Below, piece by piece: positions 1 to 8,568 of a stretch of 35,273 nt of DNA. Below the pieces are notes generated by a model. It saw only the letters and a program-made list of their open reading frames with translations. It searched no databases and was not told the origin of the DNA. The position numbers were made by a program, and so were the translations under genes. Every line of letters begins with the position of its first letter. The first letter of the stretch is position 1. The stretch covers positions 1 to 35,273 of the forward strand of contig NZ_JADPKS010000089.1 of assembly GCF_023074175.1 (NCBI RefSeq), in the 5' to 3' direction. This stretch comes from Bradyrhizobium sp. 139. Its GTDB lineage: Bacteria > Pseudomonadota > Alphaproteobacteria > Rhizobiales > Xanthobacteraceae.

Positions 1-101
1 CGGCTACGGGCCGCCCCAGCGCCACTCCGAGCCTAAATCCGTCAAACATTCCGACACGACCGCGTAAGCCGGCGACAAAACAAATAATTGCCCAGTCTCG
101 C

Positions 102-168
102 AGCGCAATCCGGGACGGTGCCGTTGACGTGCGAGATCCCGGATTGCGCTGCGCTCCATCCGGGCTAC
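102..168. repeat. REP element pair (one half, one full) after the TRAP gene
   Basis: A half element (AGCGCAATCCGGGA, 102-115) is followed by a full 33-base element at 136-168 in the opposite sense. The full element begins ATCCCGGATTGCGC and ends CTCCATCCGGGCTAC. Its two arms (CCCGGATTGCGC and GCTCCATCCGGG) form an imperfect hairpin. The same sequence recurs four times around the RAYT transposase at 15.5-16.2 kb, so this is a dispersed member of that family. It lies just beyond the stop codon of the TRAP binding-protein gene, a usual place for REPs, where they can stabilise or end a transcript. Confidence 0.85.
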
Positions 169-211
169 GACGGCAGGCGCAGCGTAGTTCGCCGCGCCCA
201 CCCTCTTGCGA

Positions 212-1303
212 TCAGGTCTTGTTGCGCATCTTGCCGAGCAGATAGTTGTCGTAGAAGTTTTCCGCGATCTGCGTGTAGAACAGCAGCTCCTTCATATAGG
301 CGTCGTGGCTGTCCTTGGTCCGCTTGAACAGCTCGCTCTTGGCCGCGAGTTCGTTCAGATGCTCCTGGGTCGCGTTGTAGCAGGCCTCCAGCACGGGCTG
401 CGGGAACGCCTTCAGCTCCGCGCCGTTCGCGATCAACCGCTTCAGCGCCGCCGGATTCACGCTGTCGTATTTCTCGAGCATCCAGGCGCCGGCCGCGGAC
501 GCGGCCTGGTTGACGATCGCCTGGTATTGCTTCGGCAGCGCGGCCCACTTCTCGTCGTTGACGACCATGTGCAGCATGGCGCCGCCCTCCCACCAGCCCG
601 GGAAGTAGTAGTATTTTGCGACCTTCTGGAAGCCGAGCTTCTCGTCGTCATAGGGACCGACGAACTCCGCGGCGTCAATCGTCCCCTTCTCAAGCGCAGG
701 ATAGACGTCGCCGCCAGCGATCTGCTGCGGCACCACGCCGAGCCGCGCGAGCACGTGGCCGCCCATGCCGGCGATACGGAATTTGAGGCCCTTGAGATCG
801 TCGACCGTCTTGATCTCCTTGCGGAACCAGCCGCCCATCTGCGTGCCGGAATTGCCGCAGAGGATGGCGTGCGCCTTGAACGGCTTCAGCGCCTCGTTGG
901 TGAGCTCGGCACCGCCGCCGAAATGCCACCATGACTCCTGATGGCGATGGTTCATGCCGAACGGCGCGCCGGTGGCATAGGCCAGCGCCGGCTCCTTGCC
1001 GATGTAGAAATAGAGCGGCGTCTGCGCCATCTCCACGGACGCGACGCCGACGGCATCAAGCGCCTGCAGGCCGGGCACGATCTCGCCGGCGCCAAAAGTC
1101 TGGATCTGAAACTTGTTGTCGGTCGCTTCCGCAACGTATTTCGCAAAGGTCTGCGCCGTGCCGTAGATGGTGTCGAGCGATTTCGGAAAGCTCGACGTCA
1201 GGCGCCATTTGATCTCGGGCATGCCTTGCGCGATCGCAGGTGCAGCAACCAGCGTCGTCGCGCCGGCCACCGCGCCGCCCTTGAGGAATGTACGGCGTTT
1301 CAT
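212..1303 (-). CDS. TRAP transporter solute-binding protein, TakP/DctP type
   Basis: Periplasmic binding component of a tripartite ATP-independent transporter, 363 residues, the usual length. The N-terminus MKRRTFLKGG is a twin-arginine signal ending near AIAQG. The body closely matches what I know of the 2-oxoacid-binding protein TakP: WRLTSSFPKSLDT, QMGGWFRKEI (the arginine expected to bind the carboxylate), GVVPQQIAGGDVYPALEKGT and VGPYDDEKLGF. The residue before VGPYDDEK is Phe, where TakP, as I recall it, has a Trp next to the sodium-coordinating Glu; this may alter the site. The likely ligand is a 2-oxoacid such as pyruvate, by inference only. No DctQ/DctM membrane subunits are visible; they would lie beyond the left edge or elsewhere. 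The ATG start at 1303 sits at the head of the Tat motif. Confidence 0.88.
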   Translation of the reverse strand: MKRRTFLKGGAVAGATTLVAAPAIAQGMPEIKWRLTSSFPKSLDTIYGTAQTFAKYVAEATDNKFQIQTFGAGEIVPGLQALDAVGVASVEMAQTPLYFYIGKEPALAYATGAPFGMNHRHQESWWHFGGGAELTNEALKPFKAHAILCGNSGTQMGGWFRKEIKTVDDLKGLKFRIAGMGGHVLARLGVVPQQIAGGDVYPALEKGTIDAAEFVGPYDDEKLGFQKVAKYYYFPGWWEGGAMLHMVVNDEKWAALPKQYQAIVNQAASAAGAWMLEKYDSVNPAALKRLIANGAELKAFPQPVLEACYNATQEHLNELAAKSELFKRTKDSHDAYMKELLFYTQIAENFYDNYLLGKMRNKT

Positions 1304-1424
1304 GATGGGTTCTCTCCCTGGAAGTAAGCTTCAAACGTGTTGGCTTGGGCCACGGCCTTCGCCGACCGTTTGCCTGTTCCTATAGCTGAGTTCAAGCTGT
1401 GAGAGGAAGGCCGCCGCGCGGCCC

Positions 1425-1682
1425 TTAGAGCAGCTTCGCGCTGACGAACAGCGCGCGCACGGCGTTGGTCGCCTGCACCACGAGCATGGCGTTGTCGGCG
1501 GCGCCCTCCAGCGCTTGGACAGCGTCCTCGTGTAGCGAGCGGAATTCCATCCACTCGACCGATTTGAAATTGGTGAGGAATTGATAGGCTTGGCCGACGG
1601 TCGCAATCGCCAACGTGTCGCCGTTCAGCTTGATCTTGAACGTCGTACGCAGCGGGGTCTCGGAACTCTGGGGATCGCTCAT
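1425..1682 (-). CDS. Small DUF982-like protein
   Basis: An 85-residue soluble protein with no signal peptide. Its pattern resembles the short DUF982 family common in Rhizobiales: a beta-rich N-terminal half (TTFKIKLNGDTLAIATVGQA), then a helix with FLTNFKSVEWMEFRS, and a C-terminal helical segment AVQALEGAADNAML. No catalytic motif is visible and the family has no settled function. It lies 66 bases downstream of the cell-wall protein gene on the same strand and about 120 bases before the TRAP gene, so it could be co-transcribed with the former. The ATG at 1682 is the only good start. The family call is by pattern memory and is the uncertain part; the reading frame itself looks coding. Confidence 0.6.
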   Translation of the reverse strand: MSDPQSSETPLRTTFKIKLNGDTLAIATVGQAYQFLTNFKSVEWMEFRSLHEDAVQALEGAADNAMLVVQATNAVRALFVSAKLL

Positions 1683-1748
1683 GGGCTGCTTCTGGGCGAG
1701 GACGGCTTAACGAAGGGGAAACGGCAGCCCCGCCGTGCCAGGCGAATG

Positions 1749-2843
1749 TCAGGAATCGGTGCTCGCGCGCTGCGAGGCGGTCGCCGATCCGCGCAGGCTC
1801 GGCACGACGACCAGGCGGTTGAACTCGCCGTTGTCATAGGCCTTCAGGAAACGCTCGTAGTCCTTGATCGAGACGCAGCCATTGGAATCGCCGCGTGGCC
1901 CGAGCATGTAATTGTGGGTGAGCAGGCCGACGCGGCCGAGTGCGCTGGTGCCCTCAGCGGGCGTCAGGCGCAACGCCCGAACGCCGTGGAACGGTTTTTC
2001 GCGCGGCTTCAGATCGTAGGTCGCCGGCGGGGTCGCGCCAACCATGCGCTGGTCGACATGCTCAGGGTCGTCCATCAGCGCGCCCATGCCCGAATGCGCT
2101 TCCAGCGCGATACCGCTCGGCAGGTAAAGCGCCTTGGCCGAGATGTCATAGACCGCCGTCCGCGAATCGTAGCCGAGGGCGGCGAGATCCGGCGCCTTGC
2201 CGAACAGACCGCTGTCGGGCGTCAGCGAGGCCAGCTTGATCTTGTCGGTGAATTTCTCGAAGAAGTTGCGATTGTCGACCCTAGGGGTGGTGTCGGCATA
2301 GGCTTGACTTGAGGCGATCTGGGAAGCGAAGTCCGCCTGGGCCGGCCGCGAGCGCGGCACCGGGATGGCGTCGGCGCGCTGCGACGGCCTCGTCTCGTCA
2401 ACCACGTGCCGGTCGTCATCGGTCAAGATCGAGCGCCAGTCGTCGCCCTGGAGTCTTTGGGCAAGCATCGCCTTGGCATCGCGCAGCTTGAGCTGGACCG
2501 CGTTCAGGGCGGAGCGCTCCAGCGTCCGCAGGCCGAGGTCACGGGCGGGCGGGCTGCCCGACAGCGAAGCGAAGCGGTCGTCAAACGAAGGACTGTTGGC
2601 CGGGGGCAGTGCGGCGGTGACCAGCGGGGCCGAATCGCCCAAGCTCGAACTGCCCAAGCTCGAACTGCCCAAGTTCGAAGCGCCCACATTCAAACCGCCC
2701 AAATTCGAAGCGCCCATGTCCGCGACCCAGGCGGCAGCGCCCAGCGCCAGCGCGAGGCCGGCCAAAGACAGCAATATTGTCTCGGCTCGCCCGATACGGC
2801 GGCGCGACAATAGCCTCTCGGCTCGTGCGGCGTCGGAAACCAT
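1749..2843 (-). CDS. Membrane-anchored DUF2778 (Tlde1/L,D-transpeptidase-like) protein
   Basis: 364 residues. A basic N-terminus is followed by one membrane segment (about residues 12-32, ILLSLAGLALALGAAAWVA), so the rest is probably periplasmic. Five copies of a five-residue repeat (GASNL, GGLNV, GASNL, GSSSL, GSSSL) follow at once, then a long linker, then the C-terminal catalytic-type domain with THNYMLGPRGDSNGCVSI. This last has the His and Cys spacing of L,D-transpeptidases (His, 12 residues, Asn-Gly-Cys). DUF2778 is the domain of the type VI effector Tlde1, which edits peptidoglycan; here the anchor and chromosomal setting suggest a housekeeping cell-wall role rather than an effector (inference). 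I chose the ATG at 2843; the frame extends to a GTG at 2882 through a run of Gly/Pro codons that looks non-coding. Divergent from the DUF1810 gene. Confidence 0.82.
   Translation of the reverse strand: MVSDAARAERLLSRRRIGRAETILLSLAGLALALGAAAWVADMGASNLGGLNVGASNLGSSSLGSSSLGDSAPLVTAALPPANSPSFDDRFASLSGSPPARDLGLRTLERSALNAVQLKLRDAKAMLAQRLQGDDWRSILTDDDRHVVDETRPSQRADAIPVPRSRPAQADFASQIASSQAYADTTPRVDNRNFFEKFTDKIKLASLTPDSGLFGKAPDLAALGYDSRTAVYDISAKALYLPSGIALEAHSGMGALMDDPEHVDQRMVGATPPATYDLKPREKPFHGVRALRLTPAEGTSALGRVGLLTHNYMLGPRGDSNGCVSIKDYERFLKAYDNGEFNRLVVVPSLRGSATASQRASTDS
2638..2712. repeat. 15-bp tandem repeat x5 inside the DUF2778 gene
   Basis: Five consecutive 15-base units begin with CCCA (2638, 2653, 2668, 2683, 2698). 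The first two are identical (CCCAAGCTCGAACTG) and the rest diverge by 3-6 bases. On the minus strand they encode the five-residue repeats next to the membrane segment. The two identical units point to recent expansion by slippage, so the number of units may vary between strains. Confidence 0.9.
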
Positions 2844-2963
2844 CAGATCCCCAAAATCGACCCCCGGGGGACCCACCCCCACCCGGAGACTCTATACCAG
2901 CTACCACATTGGGAGCCAAAAGTTAGGCATAATCGCGGCCGGCGAGGCATCCCAGGGTATCCG

Positions 2964-3404
2964 ATGACCGATCCTTTCGATCTGGAACGCTTTGTCCGGG
3001 CCCAGGACCCGGTCTATCGCGACGTTCAGGGGGAGCTGACCCGGGGCCGGAAGCAGAGCCACTGGATGTGGTTCGTTTTCCCGCAAGTCTCGGGCCTCGG
3101 TTTCAGCGCCATGTCGCAGCGCTATGCCATCGGCTCGCGGGCGGAGGCCGGAGCCTACCTCGCCCACCCCGTGCTCGGCCCGCGTCTCACTGAATGCACC
3201 ACGCTCATGCTCGCCGTGAAGGGGCGGACCATCAACGCGATCCTCGGCGCGCCCGATGACGCCAAATTCCGCTCGTCGATGACGCTGTTCGGCGCGGTGG
3301 CCGGCGAGCCAGTCTTCGAACAGGCGCTCGCCCGATTTTTCGCAGGCGAGCCTGACCAGGCGACGCTCGATATCCTCGCCGCCCTTGACCGACAGGCCAA
3401 GTAA
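2964..3404 (+). CDS. DUF1810 family protein
   Basis: 146 residues, the usual size of the family. Family hallmarks: the opening DPFDLERFVRAQD, the block GRKQSHWMWFVFPQ, then SQRYAIGSRAEAGAYLAHPVLGPRL, and a C-terminal DDAKFRSSMTLF. DUF1810 proteins are small, helical and cytoplasmic; no reaction is established. The ATG at 2964 begins the conserved N-terminus directly. The gene is divergent from the DUF2778 gene (121 bases apart) and is followed by the chemoreceptor gene after about 100 bases with no obvious terminator. The family assignment is firm; the function is unknown. Confidence 0.88.
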   Translation: MTDPFDLERFVRAQDPVYRDVQGELTRGRKQSHWMWFVFPQVSGLGFSAMSQRYAIGSRAEAGAYLAHPVLGPRLTECTTLMLAVKGRTINAILGAPDDAKFRSSMTLFGAVAGEPVFEQALARFFAGEPDQATLDILAALDRQAK

Positions 3405-3501
3405 ATGCGGCCGCCCGTGGCCCACAGCGTAAACCCGGGATTAACACCGCCTGCCTATTGTCCGTGCAAATAATACTCCCCGCGCCATTGCCGGACAGAT
3501 C

Positions 3502-5583
3502 ATGAAAATCGGTACGCTCCTGACCACCGCCATCGTCTCGCTCTCGACCGTGGGCGGCGGCCTCGCCGTCTACGTCGCCGTGACGAAATACCAGACCATG
3601 GACAGGATCGCCGAGGCGCAAGGGCGGCTGGCGATCGTCCGCGCCGCCAGCGACATCCCGCGCTATCTCAACCCCGAGCGCGGCTTTGCCACCAACATCC
3701 TTTACGGTCCCGCGACCTACGATCCGGCGCAGCTTGCCGAGCATGACAAGCTGCGCAAGCACACCGATGGCGCCCGCGACAAGATGAATGCGCTGCGCAA
3801 GGAGCTGCCCGGCCCGTTCGACGACGGCAACACCATCGGCAGCAGCATCGACGGCATCAATTCGAAATTCACGTCGCTGCGCGAGGCCATCGACAAGGCC
3901 ATGGCGGGACCGCCGGAGGCGCGCAAGGACGCGGCCAAGAAGGTCGTCGCCGACAACGCTGTACTCAACGCCGGCGTCACCGCACTGCTCAACGAGCAGG
4001 TCCGCCGCATGGCGATCCTCAACGGCGATGCCTACCGGCAGGCCAGCTACGCCAACATCGCGATGACATTGCGCGATGTGGGCGGCTTCAACTCCAGTCT
4101 GCACAAGAATCTCGTCGGCGGCAAGAAACCGGCGACCGACACCGAGAAGGTCGATATCGGCCGCTCGCAGGGCCGCAACGATCAGATCGTGATGTCGCTG
4201 CTGGAGTTGCGCGGTAATCCCGCAACTCCGGCCAACGTCGCCGCCGCACTGGAGAAGTTCAACTCGATCTATATCGAGGAGTTCGGCCGCGAGCTCAAGC
4301 TGGTGAAGGACGGTGCGATCAGCGGCAAGTACGAACACGACGTCGACACCTATTACGCCGCCACGCAGCGCGGCCTCGGCACCATCATCGAGGTCCGCGA
4401 CGCCTTCTACGACAATGCCGAATATATCCTCGCCGGTGCCTCCTCCGCCGCGCGCACCAGCTTCACGATCGCACTGGTCGGCCTCCTCGCCGTGCTGATC
4501 GCCAGCGCCGGCCTCATCGTGATGGTTCGCCGCCGCGTCTGCGCCCCGATTGTCGGCCTGACGAGCCGGATGTCGCGGCTTGCCGACGGCGACGTCGTGG
4601 ACGACATCCCCGGTGCCGCGCGCTCCGACGAGATCGGGGCGATGGCCGCGGCCGTCCAGGTCTTCAAGGACAACATGATCCGCGCCGACCGGCTCGCGGC
4701 CGAGAAGCAGGCCGAGAACGACGGCAAGATGCGCCGCGCCCAGGCGCTGGACGGGCTTACCCGCGCGTTCGAAGCCAAGATCACCGAACTGGTCGGCGGC
4801 CTGTCCCGCGCGTCGTCTACGATGGAAAGCACGGCGCAGTCGATGACCTCGACGGCGGCCCAGACCAACAGCCAGGCCGCGGTCGTCGCCGCCGCCTCGC
4901 AGCAGACCTCGACCAACGTGCAGACGGTCGCGAGCGCCACCGAAGAGCTGACCTCCTCGATCGCGGAGATCGGCCGTCAGGTGGCCCAGTCCACCGAGAT
5001 CGCGGCCCGCGCCGTCGACAACGCCCGCCGAACCGGCGATACCGCGCGTGCGCTCGCCGAGGGCGCCCAGAAGATCGGCGACGTGGTCACACTGATCCAG
5101 AGCATCGCCGAGCAGACCAACCTGCTGGCGCTGAACGCGACCATCGAGGCGGCCCGCGCCGGTGACGCCGGCCGCGGCTTTGCCGTCGTCGCCTCCGAAG
5201 TGAAGTCGCTGGCCGGCCAGACCGCCAAGGCCACCACCGAAATCTCCGAGCAGATCACCGCGATCCAGTCCGCCAGCGACGAGACCGTAGCCGCGATCCG
5301 CAACGTCGCCGATGTCATTGGCGAGATCGACCAGATCGGCACCGCGATTGCCGCCGCGATCGAGGAACAGGGCTCGGCCACCAAGGAGATTTCGCGCAGC
5401 GTCCAGGAAGCCGCCCGCGGCACCCAAGAGGTCAACACCAACATCACCGGCGTACAGCGTGCCGCCGACGATACCGGTGCGGCCGCCAGGGAGGTGCTCG
5501 GCGCCGCCGAGCAGCTCTCGACGCAGTCGCGCGACTTGGCCGGACAGTTCGACCGCTTCCTCGGCGAGGTCAGGGCGGCGTAA
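3502..5583 (+). CDS. Methyl-accepting chemotaxis protein
   Basis: 693-residue inner-membrane chemoreceptor. Layout: membrane helix 1 at about residues 7-28, a large helical periplasmic sensor (about 29-318), membrane helix 2 (about 319-342, FTIALVGLLAVLIASAGLIV), a HAMP domain with PIVGLTSRMSRLADGD, and a cytoplasmic signalling coiled coil. The hairpin tip that contacts CheA/CheW is at about 535-570, with TNLLALNATIEAARAGDAGR. The usual tip reads NAAIEAARAGE, so Thr and Asp are small departures. The sensor contains no Cache or PAS motif I can name, so the ligand is unknown. The protein ends EVRAA, without a CheR-binding pentapeptide. No che genes are nearby, so it must feed a pathway encoded elsewhere. 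It ends 16 bases from the stop of the convergent acyltransferase gene. Confidence 0.93.
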   Translation: MKIGTLLTTAIVSLSTVGGGLAVYVAVTKYQTMDRIAEAQGRLAIVRAASDIPRYLNPERGFATNILYGPATYDPAQLAEHDKLRKHTDGARDKMNALRKELPGPFDDGNTIGSSIDGINSKFTSLREAIDKAMAGPPEARKDAAKKVVADNAVLNAGVTALLNEQVRRMAILNGDAYRQASYANIAMTLRDVGGFNSSLHKNLVGGKKPATDTEKVDIGRSQGRNDQIVMSLLELRGNPATPANVAAALEKFNSIYIEEFGRELKLVKDGAISGKYEHDVDTYYAATQRGLGTIIEVRDAFYDNAEYILAGASSAARTSFTIALVGLLAVLIASAGLIVMVRRRVCAPIVGLTSRMSRLADGDVVDDIPGAARSDEIGAMAAAVQVFKDNMIRADRLAAEKQAENDGKMRRAQALDGLTRAFEAKITELVGGLSRASSTMESTAQSMTSTAAQTNSQAAVVAAASQQTSTNVQTVASATEELTSSIAEIGRQVAQSTEIAARAVDNARRTGDTARALAEGAQKIGDVVTLIQSIAEQTNLLALNATIEAARAGDAGRGFAVVASEVKSLAGQTAKATTEISEQITAIQSASDETVAAIRNVADVIGEIDQIGTAIAAAIEEQGSATKEISRSVQEAARGTQEVNTNITGVQRAADDTGAAAREVLGAAEQLSTQSRDLAGQFDRFLGEVRAA

Positions 5584-5599
5584 GGGGCAGCCGACGACG

Positions 5600-6616
5600 T
5601 CAGGCGGGTCTCATCGCCATCCGTTTGCGTCCCAGATTGATGAAGGGCACTTCGATGAAGCGCCACATCAGCCAGGCCGCCGGCGTCGTGATCAACAATC
5701 CGGCCAGGAACAGGATGGCTGCCCGAATGACCGGCGGCTGATCGAGCGGTAGCAGATGGGTCGCGATCCCAAGTCCGATCATGTGGAGGAGATAGAAACT
5801 ATACGATATTCGCCCGTAGAACCGGGCGATTTCGACATCGAACGGCCGCAGAGCGGCAGCCTTCATCGGGCCGAAGGCTGCAAGGCAAACGAGCACGGAG
5901 GCGCAGACCGTTTCGAACGCGATCGTGATGGCGGTCTGCTTCCGAACAGCGACAATGACCAATACGACAAAGGCGGCGGCGGCGACAGTCGTCAGCCGCG
6001 ATGGTCGCAGGGCATCCGTCAGCGTCGTGCCTCCCGCCTGCACGAGCAGGCCCGCGATGAAGGCGTAGAGCGGCCCAAGGTTGGTGAACCCGCCCAACAG
6101 GTGAACATAGGGGCCCCAGGACGATATTGCGGCGAGAACGGCGACAAGTATCCAGACCGGCGTTGTCCCGTGGCGCCTCAGCAGAGCATGCGAAATCAGG
6201 ATGACCGGGACGGCCACGCACTCCACGGTGAGGGACCACATGACGCCGTTGATGTCGCTCTTGATGAGAAGCGCGTTCAGGATGACGTTGAGTGGGTCAA
6301 AGGAAGGCCTGAAGCCCACATAGAAGTCGAAGCCCTGATACAGCACCGTCAGCAGAAATACGGTCGCTATCGCAGCCGGAAGCAGCCTGAACATCCGGTG
6401 GCGTACGAATGTCACGGCATCAGGATCGCGATCCAGCGATCGCGCGAGAAGAAAACCGCTGAGCACGAAGAAAACGACCACGGGCGCCATCCCGCCGGCG
6501 ATCATGTCCCACGAAAGCATGCAGGCGTGAAACGCGAGCACCGATATGGCGGCATAACCGCGCATGGACTCGAGTCGCGGCAAAAACGCCGAATTTTTAC
6601 GGATGGCTGGTTCCAT
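5600..6616 (-). CDS. Membrane acyltransferase (acyltransferase 3/OafA-like)
   Basis: 338 residues with about ten hydrophobic membrane segments. Family marks: the N-terminal LESMRGYAAISVLAFHA, where the His after the first helix is the usual catalytic residue, and the FFVLSGFLLARSL segment. Such inner-membrane enzymes move acetyl or other acyl groups onto surface sugars (O-antigen, exopolysaccharide, Nod-factor-like oligosaccharide); the acceptor cannot be told from the sequence. There is no SGNH domain at the C-terminus. I chose the ATG at 6616; the frame extends to a TTG at 6655 with nothing in its favour. It is convergent with the chemoreceptor gene and has no polysaccharide genes beside it, so its pathway is not indicated by context. 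Confidence 0.88.
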   Translation of the reverse strand: MEPAIRKNSAFLPRLESMRGYAAISVLAFHACMLSWDMIAGGMAPVVVFFVLSGFLLARSLDRDPDAVTFVRHRMFRLLPAAIATVFLLTVLYQGFDFYVGFRPSFDPLNVILNALLIKSDINGVMWSLTVECVAVPVILISHALLRRHGTTPVWILVAVLAAISSWGPYVHLLGGFTNLGPLYAFIAGLLVQAGGTTLTDALRPSRLTTVAAAAFVVLVIVAVRKQTAITIAFETVCASVLVCLAAFGPMKAAALRPFDVEIARFYGRISYSFYLLHMIGLGIATHLLPLDQPPVIRAAILFLAGLLITTPAAWLMWRFIEVPFINLGRKRMAMRPA

Positions 6617-6685
6617 TGCGTCGAAACGCTTAACGCAGCAAAGCGCTGACAGCAACCGACCATAGGCGGGACTTACCTGGCGACC

Positions 6686-7276
6686 TCAATAAGGCGGCGC
6701 TTTCCGCGCCCGCTGCGCCTTGGCCGCCTCGATCCACCACAGGAGATCGTCGGCAAAGCGCGGGAACGACCGTTCCAGCGCCTTGCCGCCCTCGCCGATC
6801 GGCTCGCTCTCGGCCGACAGCGTCTGCGCGATCGGACCGACGCCGATGGTGCTCGACACCACGACCATGCCCATCTCCGATAGCGTGCCGTGCCAGGCGG
6901 TCGAGGCGCGCGCGCCGGACAGGCGGCCTGCCGAATAGCTCGCGATCGCGGCCGGACGCCAGAACCACTCTTCGAGGAAGTGATCGGTGAGGTTCTTCAG
7001 GCCGGGCTGAATGCCCCAATTATATTCGCCGGTGATGAAGACAAAACCGTCGGCGCCGCGGATCTGCCCCGCCAGCTTCTCGAGCGCCTCGGGTGCCGAG
7101 CCCTTGGGATATTCCTTGTACATGCGGTCGAGCATCGGCAGGCCGATCGCCTTGGCGTCGATGAACTCGGCCTCCTCGCCGCGAGCGCGCAGGCGATCGA
7201 TGACGAAATTCGCAAGGCGGATGCCCATGCGGTCAGAACGGTAGGAACCGTAAAGCACGAGGATGCGATTGCTCAT
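6686..7276 (-). CDS. NAD(P)H-dependent FMN reductase family protein
   Basis: 196-residue cytoplasmic flavodoxin-fold oxidoreductase. The phosphate-binding loop GSYRSDRMG lies at the end of the first strand, and the family motif EYNWGIQPGLKNLTDHF (about residues 85-101) shapes the FMN site. It probably transfers hydride from NAD(P)H to FMN, and through it to quinones or other small acceptors; the physiological acceptor is unknown. The ATG at 7276 directly starts the first beta strand (RILVLYGSYR). It lies about 50 bases from the AraC-type gene upstream on the same strand, so the two may share a transcript. Confidence 0.88.
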   Translation of the reverse strand: MSNRILVLYGSYRSDRMGIRLANFVIDRLRARGEEAEFIDAKAIGLPMLDRMYKEYPKGSAPEALEKLAGQIRGADGFVFITGEYNWGIQPGLKNLTDHFLEEWFWRPAAIASYSAGRLSGARASTAWHGTLSEMGMVVVSSTIGVGPIAQTLSAESEPIGEGGKALERSFPRFADDLLWWIEAAKAQRARKAPPY

Positions 7277-7325
7277 GGCCGCAGTCTAGCACGAGTCAGA
7301 AAGCCGGTCTCAACGTTTTGACGCG

Positions 7326-8258
7326 CTAAGCTCGCCTTCCGCGCTCGAGCGTTTGCGACGGCGTCTCACCGAACTGGTCGCGATAGCTTCCGGAGAAGTC
7401 GCTGAGATGCCAGAAGCCGAACGCCAGCGCGACGGCCTTGACGCTGTCGGCACCGGCGAGCAGCCGCTGGCGCACCAGCCACAGCCGCCGCAGGCGTAAG
7501 TAACGGTGCAGGCTCATGCCGCGATAGCGGCGGACGACGTCGTGCATGGTGCGGACGGAGAGGCCGAGCTTGCGCGCGATCTCCTCGCTGTAGATCGGCT
7601 GCGAGAGGTCGTCGGAGAAAAGCGCGCGGATATCCTGAAAGATCTTGAAGTTCCGCTCGTCATTGGGGCGCAGGGTCCATCGCGCGGGAACGATGGCTTG
7701 GAAAATTTCGTCGACAGCGCCCAGCAGGGTCTCCTTCATGGCCGCCGCCTTCAGCGGCACGTCTGGTGCGTCGACCGGCTCCGACGCCGCGGCCAACACC
7801 TCCCGAACCACACCGCGGAGCCGGTTCAAGCCCGCAGCGGTTGTTTCGAAAATCTTGAAGCTGAGGGCTGCTTGTGGCCAGCCGCGATCGGTCACCTGCG
7901 GCCTGAACACCACCGAGGCGATTTGCCGCTGCACCTCCTCGATGGTGGTGTAAGCCGCGCCGCCGCTGCCGATGACGATGACGGGTCGTGCGCGCTGCGT
8001 GCCGTTGAAACGAACCGGCACGTCGAGGTCGTCCATCGTGAATCCGATCGCGGTGCAATTCTCGACGAGCTGTGCATCGACCACCCGCGGAAACGCCCGC
8101 GTCAAATTCACGTCGCAGCCGGGCAGCGACAGAATGGTCTGCTCGGCCGAAATCCTCCGTACGAAAGGCGTGAACTCGAAATTCAGGCCTCGTATGGCAT
8201 TTCGAAATTCATCGACGTCGGAGAAACGAAATACCTTTGGCGCCAGCCCCGGCATCAT
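7326..8258 (-). CDS. AraC-family transcriptional regulator
   Basis: 310 residues. The C-terminal 95 residues form the double helix-turn-helix of the AraC/XylS family: LSVRTMHDVVRRYRGMSLHRYLRLRRL, then VKAVALAFGFWHLSDFSGSYRDQFGETPSQ, with the usual GF-x-x-SxFS-x-x-(Y/F)-(R/K) core. The N-terminal 200 residues are a sensor domain of no named type; this layout is common in proteobacterial AraC regulators. Two adjacent ATGs (8258, 8255) follow a GTG; the first has AGAAG upstream. The gene is divergent from the DUF2336-PilZ-HD-GYP operon across a 310-base spacer and lies just upstream of the FMN reductase gene, either of which could be its target (inference). Confidence 0.9.
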   Translation of the reverse strand: MMPGLAPKVFRFSDVDEFRNAIRGLNFEFTPFVRRISAEQTILSLPGCDVNLTRAFPRVVDAQLVENCTAIGFTMDDLDVPVRFNGTQRARPVIVIGSGGAAYTTIEEVQRQIASVVFRPQVTDRGWPQAALSFKIFETTAAGLNRLRGVVREVLAAASEPVDAPDVPLKAAAMKETLLGAVDEIFQAIVPARWTLRPNDERNFKIFQDIRALFSDDLSQPIYSEEIARKLGLSVRTMHDVVRRYRGMSLHRYLRLRRLWLVRQRLLAGADSVKAVALAFGFWHLSDFSGSYRDQFGETPSQTLERGRRA

Positions 8259-8568
8259 CACTTCTGTTCATGCAATGTAAAACTTCGCGTCGCAACGAAT
8301 GCGCCTCCGGTGACGATGCCGGCCCGATTTCCCCGTTTCACCGTCCCTGAGACTGAAAGAATCACTTAACCTGTACTGACCAGTTGGCGAGCGTCGCAGT
8401 CCAAGGACAAGTCGACGCATCGAATCTCGCCGAATTTCGATAGCGTTTCCCGCGCCTCCAGCGGTGCAGCAATACCCGGACAATCAAAATCCAAATTTTA
8501 AATTAACGTCTGTCAGGCGGAATAGGCGCCGTTCGATAGTCAAAATTAATTTGAGTCAGGCCCCTGCC
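8259..8568. other. Spacer between araC-type gene and c-di-GMP operon
   Basis: 310 bases with no convincing gene. The half near 8480-8550 is AT-rich for this genome (runs such as AAATTTTAAATTAA), as expected of promoters for the rightward operon. The frame of the DUF2336 gene stays open from 8464, but the extension is basic and low in family character. I see no clear terminator, repeat or named operator. Confidence 0.5.

Noticed and set aside
3232..5427. 731-codon open frame on the minus strand
   Set aside because: Antisense shadow of the chemoreceptor gene; Gly/Asp/Arg-rich low-complexity translation with no family pattern.
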